Source of the DNA: Durusdinium trenchii
Lineage: Eukaryota; Sar; Dinophyceae; Suessiales; Symbiodiniaceae
Reading direction: 5' to 3'
Assembly: GCA_963970005.1 (NCBI GenBank)
Contig: CAXAMN010025717.1
Coordinates: forward strand, 30,782 to 94,781
Length of the DNA stretch: 64,000 nucleotides
The notes beneath the pieces are model-generated. The model had not been told where the DNA came from. It ran no database searches and saw nothing but the letters and a program-made list of their open reading frames with translations. The translations under genes and the position numbers were made by a program. This document shows positions 47,501-58,500 of the stretch, one piece after another (position 1 is the stretch's first letter; every line of letters starts with the position of its first letter).

Positions 47501-50500
47501 GACTACTTGCGTATTACTTAGATATATACACTAGCTAGATAGCTGCTCTCCGCCGATTCTTCCAAGTCCGGAGGGATTAATATCTCCTGGTAGGGCGTTT
47601 GTGTGTTCAGCTCGCGATACGGTCCACGGCGACCGGCGAGAAGCGCACGGTCCGCAACTGCTGAAGCGCTGCGACGGCTGCGAACGGCTGCGTTCGTCCG
47701 ACCAACGGGGGATATAGCCCTGCTGATCGCTGGGTGACCGATATTTGATATTGAAACATATGGAACACACCGATGTTCCGCTTTGTTCTATGGAACATGG
47801 TGCTTGAATGTGCTTGAGATAAGGTATATAGTGATGGGGGAAGGCTTTGTTTCCCCTTCGCAATAGACATGGTGACGAAATTGCTGCTGTTATCTTTTTG
47901 TTGCTCAATGGAGGACAGTTGAAGAGTCCACTCAAGAAAAGAGGGTGTGCCCTCTTGTTTTGACACCCGCGGGTGACTTCTGGAAATATGTCCATCTCAT
48001 GTTGGACTCTTCATGCCAAAGTTCAGGGCGCAGAACGGCGTTCTGATAAAGACAGTCTTTTTTTCCAGTTTCAGGTTTGGTGTATTCGGTTCAATAGCTT
48101 TCCATTGTATGATTGCCCAGATCTCGAGATCTACAATTAGCAATTGAGAAATGGCCGGCGGCACGTTCTCAAACTTTACCAGAAAGAACACCTCTTTTAC
48201 AACTCCAGTGCACGGTTGCTTCGGCAAGACCAATTCATCCGCATCACGTGCCGTTGACCTCCGTTGACCTTCCGACAAATTCAGCCACTGACCTTCGCCG
48301 CTGCACAGACTCTAGGTGATGCGGATCGGCAACACGCGCGATCCAAGCAGCGGAGAAATCACCGCGCTGAACGCCAGCGACCCGCCTCTGCCTCCAGGTT
48401 CTGAGCAGCGGGGGCGGAAGGGGGGGCGGGCGGAGCAGCGGGTGGAAGGGTCGGGGAAGGGGTCGGGGAACGTGGGGATGTTGACCCCGGTGATGTTCAC
48501 CCAGCCAGAGCTAGGTCGACATATACATAGGGATGTTGAGTGATTTTCATGGCGAAAGGCCGGGTGATGTCGCATGAAGAGGAAAGACAGGAAAGAATCA
48601 ACGTGGGCTGAAAGACTTTGAGTTTGCAGAACTTGGCATAAGTGAATTGTCAAACAATTCAGATCCTGTGTTGGGTCAGGAGCCTTCTAATCCTTCCAGT
48701 GCCATCATTTGATTAATTATAATTAATCAATCTGATTTCAGGGTGGAAGAATGTTGTAAAGTTGTAGACTTGTCTCTACATCCAACTCGGTCCTTTTGAT
48801 GTCTTTTGTCTATACTCTATACCATAGGTTTTTCATGGTTTTACTCAATACCATATAGAACGTGTGATGTAGAACGCCTCCCAGCTCTTCCCAGCCAGCT
48901 CGCCACCGACTCACCCCGTACTCGCCCCGTACAGGAGGCTCCCCGCAGTACCGCCCGGCCGACCGGAAGCCTGCGTGGCATACGGCCACTTGGCCTGACC
49001 GGGTCCACAGGGTAGGGTGGAGAGGGAGGTGTTTTGGGTGGGTTTTCCTTTCGAAAAGGACTGATGCTTTGTTTCTGCAGTGCTGTTTTCAGAAACCTGC
49101 AGCACTGCTGCACTTGACAATGCCAGTGACACATTTGATACTGCGTTTCAGAAAAAAAATCGATGTACTGCATGCAGTAGGCTCATCCCACGGTTCGGGT
49201 AACCACGGTAACCACGGCACGCGTTCTACCCGAGACGGTCATCGCATCGGCGGGCTCCGAAGCGGCGCGGCGGGTCCCGAGGATTCGGTGTACCGGAAGG
49301 ATCCGCCCATTGGCTCGTTGCTGTACTGCAAGCTCGGGACGCCCAACGGGAGCGCGGAGGACACAGGACCCCGAGGTTTGGCAGCGAGCTACAACGGCAG
49401 CTTCGGTGCAAGAGTAGGGGGGAGAAGAATTCTTCTTCTTCTTCTTCTTCAACAATAGGTTTGGTCTTTTTGGGAGATGTGTTTGTTCTCCTTTGGGCAG
49501 ATCATGGTTGCTCTCTCAAATGCGTAGCCTTGGATTTCCACCGGAACAGCTTGCGAAAGTCAAGTTGCCAAAATGAGTCTTGACACACGTGGCCCCAAAC
49601 TTGGCGACAGGTGTGGTCAGAAGTGGAGTTTGGGAGACAGCCTCTGTGGACCTTTGCCCCTGGTCTACCTTGGGTAAGATCTTGGGCATTAGACTATTCT
49701 GGACTTGCTCAATTGTGATATTTGGGAGTGACATGAAATGACATGGTGACATGGAGTGACTCGGTACGTCAGGCATGTGATGTGTTCTTAGTCCTGTAAA
49801 GCACCATTTAAGGTATCAGTGAAGTTTACTTGAGACTGGCCGGCCGTGACTGGTGGGCCGCAGGCAGGCCCTCGATGCGACCCAAATAAGGCTCAAGATG
49901 GCCCAAGCAAGGCTCCCAGACCTCCCAGTCAGACATCAAAGACACCCAAAGCCCAAAGACCTCCTGGAAGAAAGGAAATATCGCACTGCTTGAAGCTCCT
50001 CTGACCAGTCTACCTATTGGTTGGAGTTCTGATATTAAAATACCTTGCATACTGCATCCCTACTGTATCCATTTGGTCACCAAACACCTTTGGACACTCA
50101 AGCTTTTGAATGAACCTTCAATTTTCCTTGGGAATGGTATGGACGGCGATCGTTGTGACCCTCGCAATTACGCAGCTCATCGCAGCTGTGTATGTTGCCG
50201 GATATTCTTTTGTTAAGCTGTTGTCTCTTTTTGTGTCTCATTGTAAGAACCAGGTGTGTCATCACCACGTGTGCTATCCTCTCCACGAAGCATCAAAACC
50301 GTCCCTCCGCCCAAGGCAGACGCCGCCCGAGGGGGGCGCGACCTGCTTTGCCAACGCGGCTGCGGCCTATGAGGCTTTGGACGCTGAAAAGAAGGAGAGG
50401 CTAAGGACATTGGAGTTAGGGGACCCAGCATGATCCAGCATCAGAGACGGGGAAGAGCTTGGGGTGACTGGGTACGGAGAGAACCATGAGAACGTCAAAC

Positions 50501-53500
50501 AGTTAAGCGTGTGGGAAACACAGTTGTCACCTTGCGACCTGTGCTAACTCGAGCATAAACGAAGTATATCGAAGTATGAAACATTATGCAGACATTTGAT
50601 TTGTTGGTCAAGCACCCCGAAGACATTTGATTTGTTGGTCAAGCACCTCTATGCGGGGTTTATCCGGGTTCAATTCCATTTTGAAAAGCACCCATTCTGG
50701 CTTCGGCTGGTTCGCCTTTGTTGGCCTAATGCTCAATCTGTCCATTCGCTCCATGTGACCGCAGAGCTCGATGTGAATTCCACACTGCTGCAGGTGTGAC
50801 CAAGGTTGGTACATCCCTGGCGCATCCCTGTACTAATGTTGACTGTTCATTCGTGAAAACCTCCATATTATGGGGATGTTAGACCACTGAGGTAGGATAT
50901 GTCTTTGTATACGCAACATTTATCAACAATCAACAGGGTAGAGCTGTCACTGGCAACTCGAGACAGCCTGGCACTGTATAGATCAAAAGAGACAAGATAG
51001 TGGCATGTGACATCATGTGACAAATGGCCTGGGCACACTGCTTGGCGTCCCAGGAGGGCTCCGGAGCTCGAACAGGGAACATGGTGGGTCAGTTCCCCAC
51101 TTGGTGAGGCCCTGAAGAGGCTTGGTGGCCCCCGCGCTCAGGTGCCTTTGTTCTCAAGCTCATCATGATGCCAAGGCATGTTGATGTGGTGCCGTTTGTT
51201 TGGCTCTTCGTTGTTATGAAACGGCTGGAGTCCGTTTTGTCCGGCCCTACTAAGTCATGGCAGTCATGGCGACGATGTCGTATTTTTTGGCAGTCATGCA
51301 ATGAGTCAGGCCACAGCTCAGTTGCAACACTAAGTCATCATTTCACCCGGCAAGAGACCATGTTCCGCCCACATCTTCAGAGCCATGATTTGGACACGTG
51401 AAGAGTTGCACCACTGGACGAGTGGGCTTTATTGGGACAACCCCAGACTCCCAGACTTTTGGGGATTTGCTTCTGGGTGGCACAAGTTCAGTCGCGCACA
51501 GTTCAGTCAACCCCCTTCCGCCTTCTGCTTCCGCAGATCAATCGTAGCTCTCCAGACTTCCCAGTGCTCACGCCCGCGCAGCGGGCCGCCAGCCCTGCGC
51601 AGCGGGTGGCGTCCGGGGGGCCCAGTCGGGGGGGGGTTCCGGCGCGGTGACGGTCGCGCGGAGGTTCCGCTGGCCGTGGTGGGGGACGTCGTTGCGGCGC
51701 AAGGCGGCGCAACCAAGAAATAGCTTCTAATTTTCTTGGAGCAGCCATGAGAAACCTGCAAGCTCATGGTTGGCCATACACTCTGAAATCGGTCCCAGGC
51801 TCGTTTGGCAATGGCCACCACCCAGCCCATTGGCCAGCTGCCCCAAACGAATCCGAAGCGGACTTCTGCTTTTTGAAGGACTTCCTCGAGAATGGGCCCC
51901 AACCAATCGCAGCTCCAAGAGCCATAAGGATTTAGAAGCCTGGGTCTTCCCAATTGCTTCGTTGCATGCTCATCATACCCGACCTGTCACCCTCCCCTTC
52001 GCTCATTCCTCTCACTGCTCCCAGCGGTGCGGGAAGCGACGGTACCGATGGCAGGATGGTCTTGCAGCATCCGCTCAATCAACGCTTGGCGCTCTATGGC
52101 ATGAACGGTGGCACCTGCAAGGTCTTGCCCCGCGAGGCGAGGCAGAGAGAGAGAGAGAGACAGAGAGAGAGGGCGATTCTTGTGCAACGGGTGTCTTTTC
52201 AGGGTGGAGTGAGTTCAGTTAGGGATTGAAGGTGATTGAAGCGTCGAAGCATGTCGAAGTCTACGATCAATCAAATTGGCTTACGCCAGTGCTTGGCATT
52301 TAACTGTGGAAGAGGGCAAGAGGGCATGTGCGTTGCATCCATTCGCAGCCCTTTGATCAACACTTGGAGGAAAAAGAAGCGTGACAAACCACTGCAGGTC
52401 ACAAACGGGTTGTGGCGAGTCCTAGGCAGCTCCGGGGCTTGTTTCGAGGAGGGTATTGACAATGTAGTTGAGAGCGATGCCAAAATTGCTTCGGAGGGGT
52501 GTTGTGAGCACACGGTTCATGACCACTGAAAGATCTAACCATGCACTTTCCCACTCAATTTCAACAAAGACTGTGTTGCCGGGCACTTGCCAAGGGCAAC
52601 CCACGTGACCACCTACCCAAATTTCTTGGGCGTATGAAATTTGGAAAAATTCAACTGACGTCATACTCCCTGACCCTCTCCGTCGCATAGGGGCAGGGCA
52701 GAGTTTGAAGCTGTCGCCAGGGCAGCTCTCCGTCTCGATTCAACTAAGAGGATGATTGCAAGTGGACGGTGCCAGCTATGGTCGTGCATACGCTTTGACG
52801 ACGGTGTTTGATGGAGTGTAAGGGGTGTCCACGTGCCAGCTATAAAGAGATATAAAGAGTCTCTTGGCCTTTGCTGAAACCGAGGCCAAGGCGCTAAGAA
52901 CCTCAGGTTCGGAGGGAAGCCGAAGAATCCAGAAGGCTTCATGCATGGGACAGCAAGAGGGCAGAGAACGACCAGCAGCAAAAGAACCAGATGCTACAAC
53001 TGTGGAACACTTGTCGCCTGTCTCCCCACGCACCTGTCGGGTGAAGGATAAGGAGATGGACAGTACGGGTGGAAGAAGAACGCGCCCGTGCGCCCCTCTG
53101 TCAAAATGTGCGGAGCCGGAAGCAGAAGGGGCTCCAAGCCCCTTGAAAGCCTTCCAGGATTGGAATTCAATGTTCATCAAAGCGAGGCTGTGCAAATGTA
53201 CCAAGTGGTTGTGCCTGTTGAGCGTTTTCTCTCGCCCGTTTCGCCACAATATATATTAAGTATACATCAGATGACCCGGATTCACCAGCTTTCCAACCAA
53301 AACATCCACCCAGATCCACCGCACCGCTGTCTGGCCCTACGTTCGACGCCTTCGCCTCGGTCGTGAGGCGAAGATCACAGCTGAAGAGCTGGAGCGCTTT
53401 GAGTTGGAGGCGGTGGAGCACCAGTCGGTGGAGGCTCTCGCCTAGCGCTCCGAGCGCTCCGAGCGCTCCGAGATGTGTCGAGTGTCGTAACCAGTTGGTG

Positions 53501-54613
53501 TCTTAAGATTACGGTCCATGACCATTCGACCAATTTATGAATGAGGTGGGAACCAGGGGGTCCTTATTGAGCCTGTTTGCCCGAGATCTGATACGCTGGC
53601 CGCGCTAGCTTTTGCACACTTGATGAAGAGAGACGGTGGCCAGCAGAGGCTGGATTCATTAGTTGGCGGTGCGAGTTGGACGAGCACAAAAGACTGAAGC
53701 AAAAACGGACTATGCAGATGTTCCAAGCAACTAGTATGTGCCATGAACCAGAGCACACATAGCCCGATGGACACAAGAGTCTGTCCCTCACGGGGATACT
53801 AAGAGATGCTTAGTTCCTTTCGTATCGAGGTGTTTGGAACCCCCCGAGGAGTAATCTACAGAGCAGATAGTCAGAACACTCAAGGGAGCGTCCTAGTAGT
53901 AAGGCCAGGAGCCCCTAGTAGCGTTCTTGCTCCTATAGTAGTAAGGCCAGGAGCCCTTAGTAGCGTCCTTGCTCCTATAGTAGTAAGGCCAGGAGCCCCT
54001 AGTAGCGTCCTTGCTCCTATAGCAGTAAGGCCAGGAACACTCAAGAATTGTCAACTTTGTACACCCTTGGCACCTTCTTCAGGTTCCCGCCTCCTAGACG
54101 GGTCCAGTCATGCCCCATCCCTTGCACTGGCAACAGAAGGTTGAGTTGGCCAAAAAAATAGACATCATGACTTATCCATATACCCAGGATATCCGGGCAT
54201 CATGACATCAGATTTATTTTAACCAAATATATATAGTAATATTTAATATGTCCACATATGTCACTCTGGAGTCAAGTGTATCAAACAGGCTTTGGCCTTC
54301 CACAAAAAAGGTCGCCTGTGCACTCGTCGCCCATGCCCCCACGTCTTGCGTTGTTCGCCTTCATCGAGGAACCATGCGCCACACAACGCAACCATACGCA
54401 ACCATTCCCCCCATGCAACTCCGCACCTCGAAGCAATGGAACTCCGGGTCCTTCTCCCGCTCGAGGCGAATGATTAGCCGGGCTTTTGAGTGGGCGAATG
54501 GTTTTGCACGCATGTCTTTAGTGTTTGTTCCTTCAAAGCGCGCTTTCGTTTTTGAGGAGGAGTGGCGTTCCTTGCTGCCCTTCGTGACCTCCCCCAAGTT
54601 CACAGTGAAATGG
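44574..54613 (+). CDS. TauD/TfdA-family Fe(II)/2-oxoglutarate dioxygenase, multi-exon, 3' end missing
   Basis: Twelve exons are placed: 44574-44634, 44722-44770, 44852-44932, 45100-45139, 48316-48397, 48935-48984, 49282-49331, 50316-50414, 51537-51601, 52055-52136, 53368-53439 and 54557-54613. Spliced, they follow the TauD/TfdA order: GGLLVMRNLDLTPQQMV, VMRIGNTRD, PAWHT joined to DSVYRKDPPIGSLLYCK, TPPEGGATCFANAAAAYEAL, LTPAQRAASPAQ, HPLNQRLALYGMNGGTCKV, KITAEELERFELEA and LLPFVTSPKFTVKW. The iron-binding HxD motif (H-T-D) is created by the splice at 48984/49282. Family members hydroxylate small substrates such as taurine using 2-oxoglutarate and oxygen; the substrate here is unknown. Nine of 12 donors read as GC. 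Phase fails at 45139/48316 and 50414/51537, so small exons are missing. The last segment, which should carry the distal iron histidine and the 2-oxoglutarate arginine, was not found before 55528. The 3.2-kb intron holds an RCC1-like pseudogene. Confidence 0.8.
45627..46795 (+). pseudogene. RCC1-like repeat gene copy, frame-broken
   Basis: Starts at ATG 45627 in the same context as the intact gene (ATGGTTTxTGCT) and keeps the same order: seven RCC1-like repeats (HTVLLRSDG.AVACG...QCNIPPL), then FATARRHYV and a ubiquitin-like tail (MLTCWDLAGHEV, MARDLKVSLQRL). The reading frame breaks at about 45740, 45975, 46135, 46255 and 46700, so no single frame gives the protein. It has no introns and lies in sense orientation inside the 45140-48315 intron of the dioxygenase gene. 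That fits a retroposed or duplicated copy that decayed, though a poly-A tail or flanking duplication is not evident. Confidence 0.8.
48709..48730. repeat. 22-bp perfect palindrome
   Basis: The 22 bases from 48709, starting TTGATTAATTAT, are identical to their reverse complement. AT-rich; it lies in an intron of the dioxygenase gene. Confidence 0.9.
52142..52172 (+). repeat. GA microsatellite
   Basis: (GA)n with one GACAGA interruption, starting a few bases after the GC donor at 52137 of the dioxygenase gene. Confidence 0.9.
53896..54037 (+). repeat. 42-bp tandem array, 3.4 copies
   Basis: Units start at 53896, 53938, 53980 and 54022. Each contains GTAGTAAGGCCAGGAGCC, TAGTAGCGTCCTTGCTCC and TATA. 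The unit is made of words of the dispersed TAG family, and 42 bases keep a frame open by chance. It lies in the last placed intron of the dioxygenase gene. Confidence 0.92.
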
Positions 54614-55527
54614 GCCACTCGGCTGTGTTTGGCAAACTCGCGTGTGGTGAAAGCAATGCTTTCCAGTGGTTTTGCTAGCGCGAGCATGTGCCGAGGCCCT
54701 GTTTTGTTTTGGTGTTCAAGTCGTTTGTTTTCATCCGCCACCTCCTGCATCCAGCATGGTGCGCAACAAGGAAAGAACATGTAAACAACACACATAAAAC
54801 AAAGAAGTCTAAGGGTTCAGTGATCAAGACAATCTCCTAGAACATGTTTGCAAACCTTTGTTTCGTTCTGGTTCCCATCGGCGTCCCCGAGGGAACCGCA
54901 GCGCTGGTCGTCACTTCTTCCGTCCGTGGGGATGCCGTGGGGATCATATAGTCTGATCTTGCTTAGGCTAATGTTCCCTCTGGGTGAATGCCCTTGTGGG
55001 GAATATGTTCTGTTCCGGGCGCCTGTTTGCAATATCTCCAGACCTGGAGATGTTTTGTTTAAATGGTTTACTTACCAATCGAATAGGAGAGGGTTGTGGA
55101 GGTATTAAATTTCGTGAGGACATGGTCTTTGGGGTGCATATGTGTTCAAACCCTACTTTGGGTGCGTGGCCACTCCACAAGTGTTCAAATGTATGCTTTG
55201 AAAACTAAAGTGACTTGAAAACACATATGTGGGTTCCCCAGTCGAATGCCTGAAACATGTCACTAAAAGTAGCCAAAATATGGTATGCAAGGTCCCTCAT
55301 TCGTCCAGCATCGACGCGCACAATGAATGACTCCAACATTTTTCCAGATCTCGTGAACGGTCTGCTCATTCGGTCATTGAGCCTACTTCTCTGACTCTGC
55401 CAGTTGCACCGAATCCCCTTTGTGCGGCAGAACATGGCAAGAATACACATTGCATCTTGCACACAACAAACCAGGTGATTTCACCTGTGGCTGTGACCCA
55501 CAAAATCCAAGAAGATCATGGACCATT
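54614..55527. other. Region between convergent genes
   Basis: Should contain the final dioxygenase exon (a GD..WDNR..H-type segment), but I found no such codons on the plus strand. A GTAALVVTSS frame after CCGAG|G at about 54890 was considered and does not match. Confidence 0.5.
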
Positions 55528-58500
55528 TCATTTCCTGGTCCTCTTCTTGCTTTCCCCTGCATCAGCATTGCCCGAGCGCTTTTTGGAGGAAGAGGATTTC
55601 CCAGTCTCAGTAGTGCCTTCTCCATCCCCCTTCACACGGCGCTTCTTGGCCCCATCATCCTGGGGACACAAACGAGGGGTGGGGGAGGTGGAGGAGGATC
55701 TTAAGAGAAGGCGAGAAAGATTCAGAAAGTAGTCGAAGACGCAGCCAGGCCAGTCAAAGTTGGAATTCATCCAGCTATATCAATATCCTAGACTAGACCC
55801 AAACAAACCCTACTAGTGGTCCAACCTGGTTTAATGAAGTCCAAAGTCAAAAACAACACTAACTGCAGTAAAGTACAATCAGTGTCAGTGTCAGTGTCCT
55901 GTGATTTTGGTGTAGACGTCGGCGCGAAAAAGACGTTCAAACTCTGGGTGTTCTTGGGATCAAGCTTGCCGCCTTGCCTTTGCTTCTTGCCCTGCGCTGG
56001 CCGCTTCGGAGCATCCTTTGCTTTCTCAGCGGCTGCATCCTCAACAGCATCAGGGTCAACTTCCGAATCCGGTTCCATGTTTTCAGGAACCTTTGACACG
56101 TCCATGTCCGTGGGATGACTCTCAGGCTGCTCAGGCATCTTTGTCTCGATGGTCTCCGCAATCTCGGCAGCACGCTCAGCAACTTCTTGTGGCTCAGCCG
56201 GCGCAGCCTGAACTGCAGGTTGCACCTTGGGCACATCAGGTGTCTCCTCAGGCATCTTGGCCTCAAGGAGTGCTTCCTTGTTGGTCACCTCGGCCGTGGC
56301 CGTGGGCTTGGTCTCAACTTCGTTTGATCCAGGACCGTTGTTCCCCACAGCCTCAGACGTGGTCTCCTCAACTTCTGGCTTGTCAGTCTGTTCCTCCGGT
56401 TTCTCACCAGAGACAATCTCATTCGAATCCAAAACACCCCCAGCGGCTTGAGGGGCAGTCTGGGTCTCTGGAAGAGTCGCCGCTACAGCGTTTGATCCAT
56501 CCTTTGACTCCTGTTGCTCCACAGCGGCTGGTGCATCTGCAGGTGCAAGGCCCTGACCAGGCTCATGCTCCACAGCGGCTGGTGCATCTGCAGGGCCGGC
56601 TGGTGCATCTGCAAGGCCCTGACCAGGCTCAGGCTCCACAGCGGCTGGTGCATCTGCNNNNNNNNNNGCAAGGCCCTGACCAGGCTCAGGCTCCACAGCG
56701 GCTGGTGCATCTGCAGGGCCGGCTGGTGCATCTGCAGGGCCCTGACCAGGCTCAGGCTCCACAGCGGCTGATGCAATTGCAAGGACCTGACAAGGCTCAG
56801 GCTCCATAGCGGCTGGTGCATCTGCAGGGCTCTGATCAGGGTCCACAACGGCTGGTTCATTTGATGCCGCTTGGTCAGGGTTCAGCTCGCGTGACATGAC
56901 CTGGAGTGCAGCCTTGGACCAAGCCTCCGTCTCCTACACAAGGATACAAGTAAAGGAGAACAACACTTGCCGTTAACACCTTACTTCACTTCACCTGTTT
57001 GTCCAGTACACAGTACACACACTCACACTATTCCGATCCACAGTGAGTTATTTGTTGCCAGTCGCCAGTTGCTGTCAATGCTAATGAGGTGTATCGGTGT
57101 AAATTGAATTAATATTAGTATTATTGATTCTGAGTCTCTGAGTCTGAGTTTTCTTTGTCTCCGTCTAGAGTCTAATTCTTCGACCAACAAGTATCATTAT
57201 AAAAATCCAAAGTGAAAAGGTCTGAGAAGGTCACAAGGAGGTCCTGTCCTGGTTTGCCTTTTCAAGCTCTTGCAGAAGATCATCGTCAAACTCATCTTCC
57301 TCAACATGCTCAGGCACTGCAGGTGGAGCTCCATCGCCAACGAAAGGGTGGACTTTAGGTAGGACTTGCAACACGTACTCCATCACTGGCTTTGAAACCA
57401 CCTGTCCATGGAGTGGAGTTCGGTTGCTGGTCTGTTTAACAGTTTAACATTCACTTTGTGGCCTACAAGTCTGCAAGACTGTATACATGACTAAATCGAA
57501 CCGCCTCGGCTGGGCCGAACTGAACCGAACTCCGAACCGCCTAACTAACAAAAGAACTGCACCAACCGTTCACTTACCCTAGCCTGCTCGCACACAAACT
57601 TCTTGAATGTAGTGATGCTACTCTCAGGGAACGTTGAAGAATTGATCCTGCGGCGGTCTGTCTGGCTGCCAGGCTAGACTGGCTCTCAATTTCTATTCTA
57701 CTAGTTCATCTTTCAAACTCTGATGTAGAACATGGTTGTTGAGGATTGCTGGATGGCCACAGCATTCAGCACACTCCTGAGTCCACACGCGTCACCATTG
57801 ATTGCCTTGGTGAGCACAAGGCTTCCCATCGGCAGGGCCAAGATGTCTCCAACCTTGCAATACCCGGCTGACAGCGAAGGAAGCGACAGGCAATCAGGGA
57901 TGCCTGATACATCCATGTTCAACAAGGCGTCCCGCAAGACTTGAATCGAGTTGTTCCCAACATACCCGGACATCTCAGCAATGTCACAGGCCACAACCAG
58001 AAGTCCACCATGGGCCTTGGCTTGGTGATTTGTAATTTATGATTCGAGATTACAGATTCCATTCCCATTCCCAAAAAATAAAGTGTCCTACAGTTCTACA
58101 GTAACAGTTCCTCAGTAACACGAATACCAACAGTGACAGTGACACTGGCCTTCGGTGGATATTTGTTCGTTGTCAGTCAGTGGGTTGGATTTGGATTAGT
58201 TGGATAACTGCAATAATACTAGATACATTGCAATTGCAGCGCAGTAGAACTGAAGCAAACTCACAGTCACAAAGAAATTGAAAGCAACAGGGAAGCTGCT
58301 GCCCAGCCCTGCTACAACAAGCCAGCAAGCAACAATGGCCACACGACATGCGGCCAAGCGACAAGAAGCCGCACATTGCCAACGCCAGAGCATTCTATCC
58401 CGCAGTACACAGAGGAATCCTTTGCCCCAAAGAACCACAGACCATTGAAGTCTACTTGACCTTGCTTGTTCACAGCCATGTTGTCATCAAGTGCCGCTTT

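Noticed and set aside
54890..54950. Last dioxygenase exon (frame with VRGDAVGI)
   Set aside because: It lacks the WDNR..H pattern expected for the C-terminal iron site.
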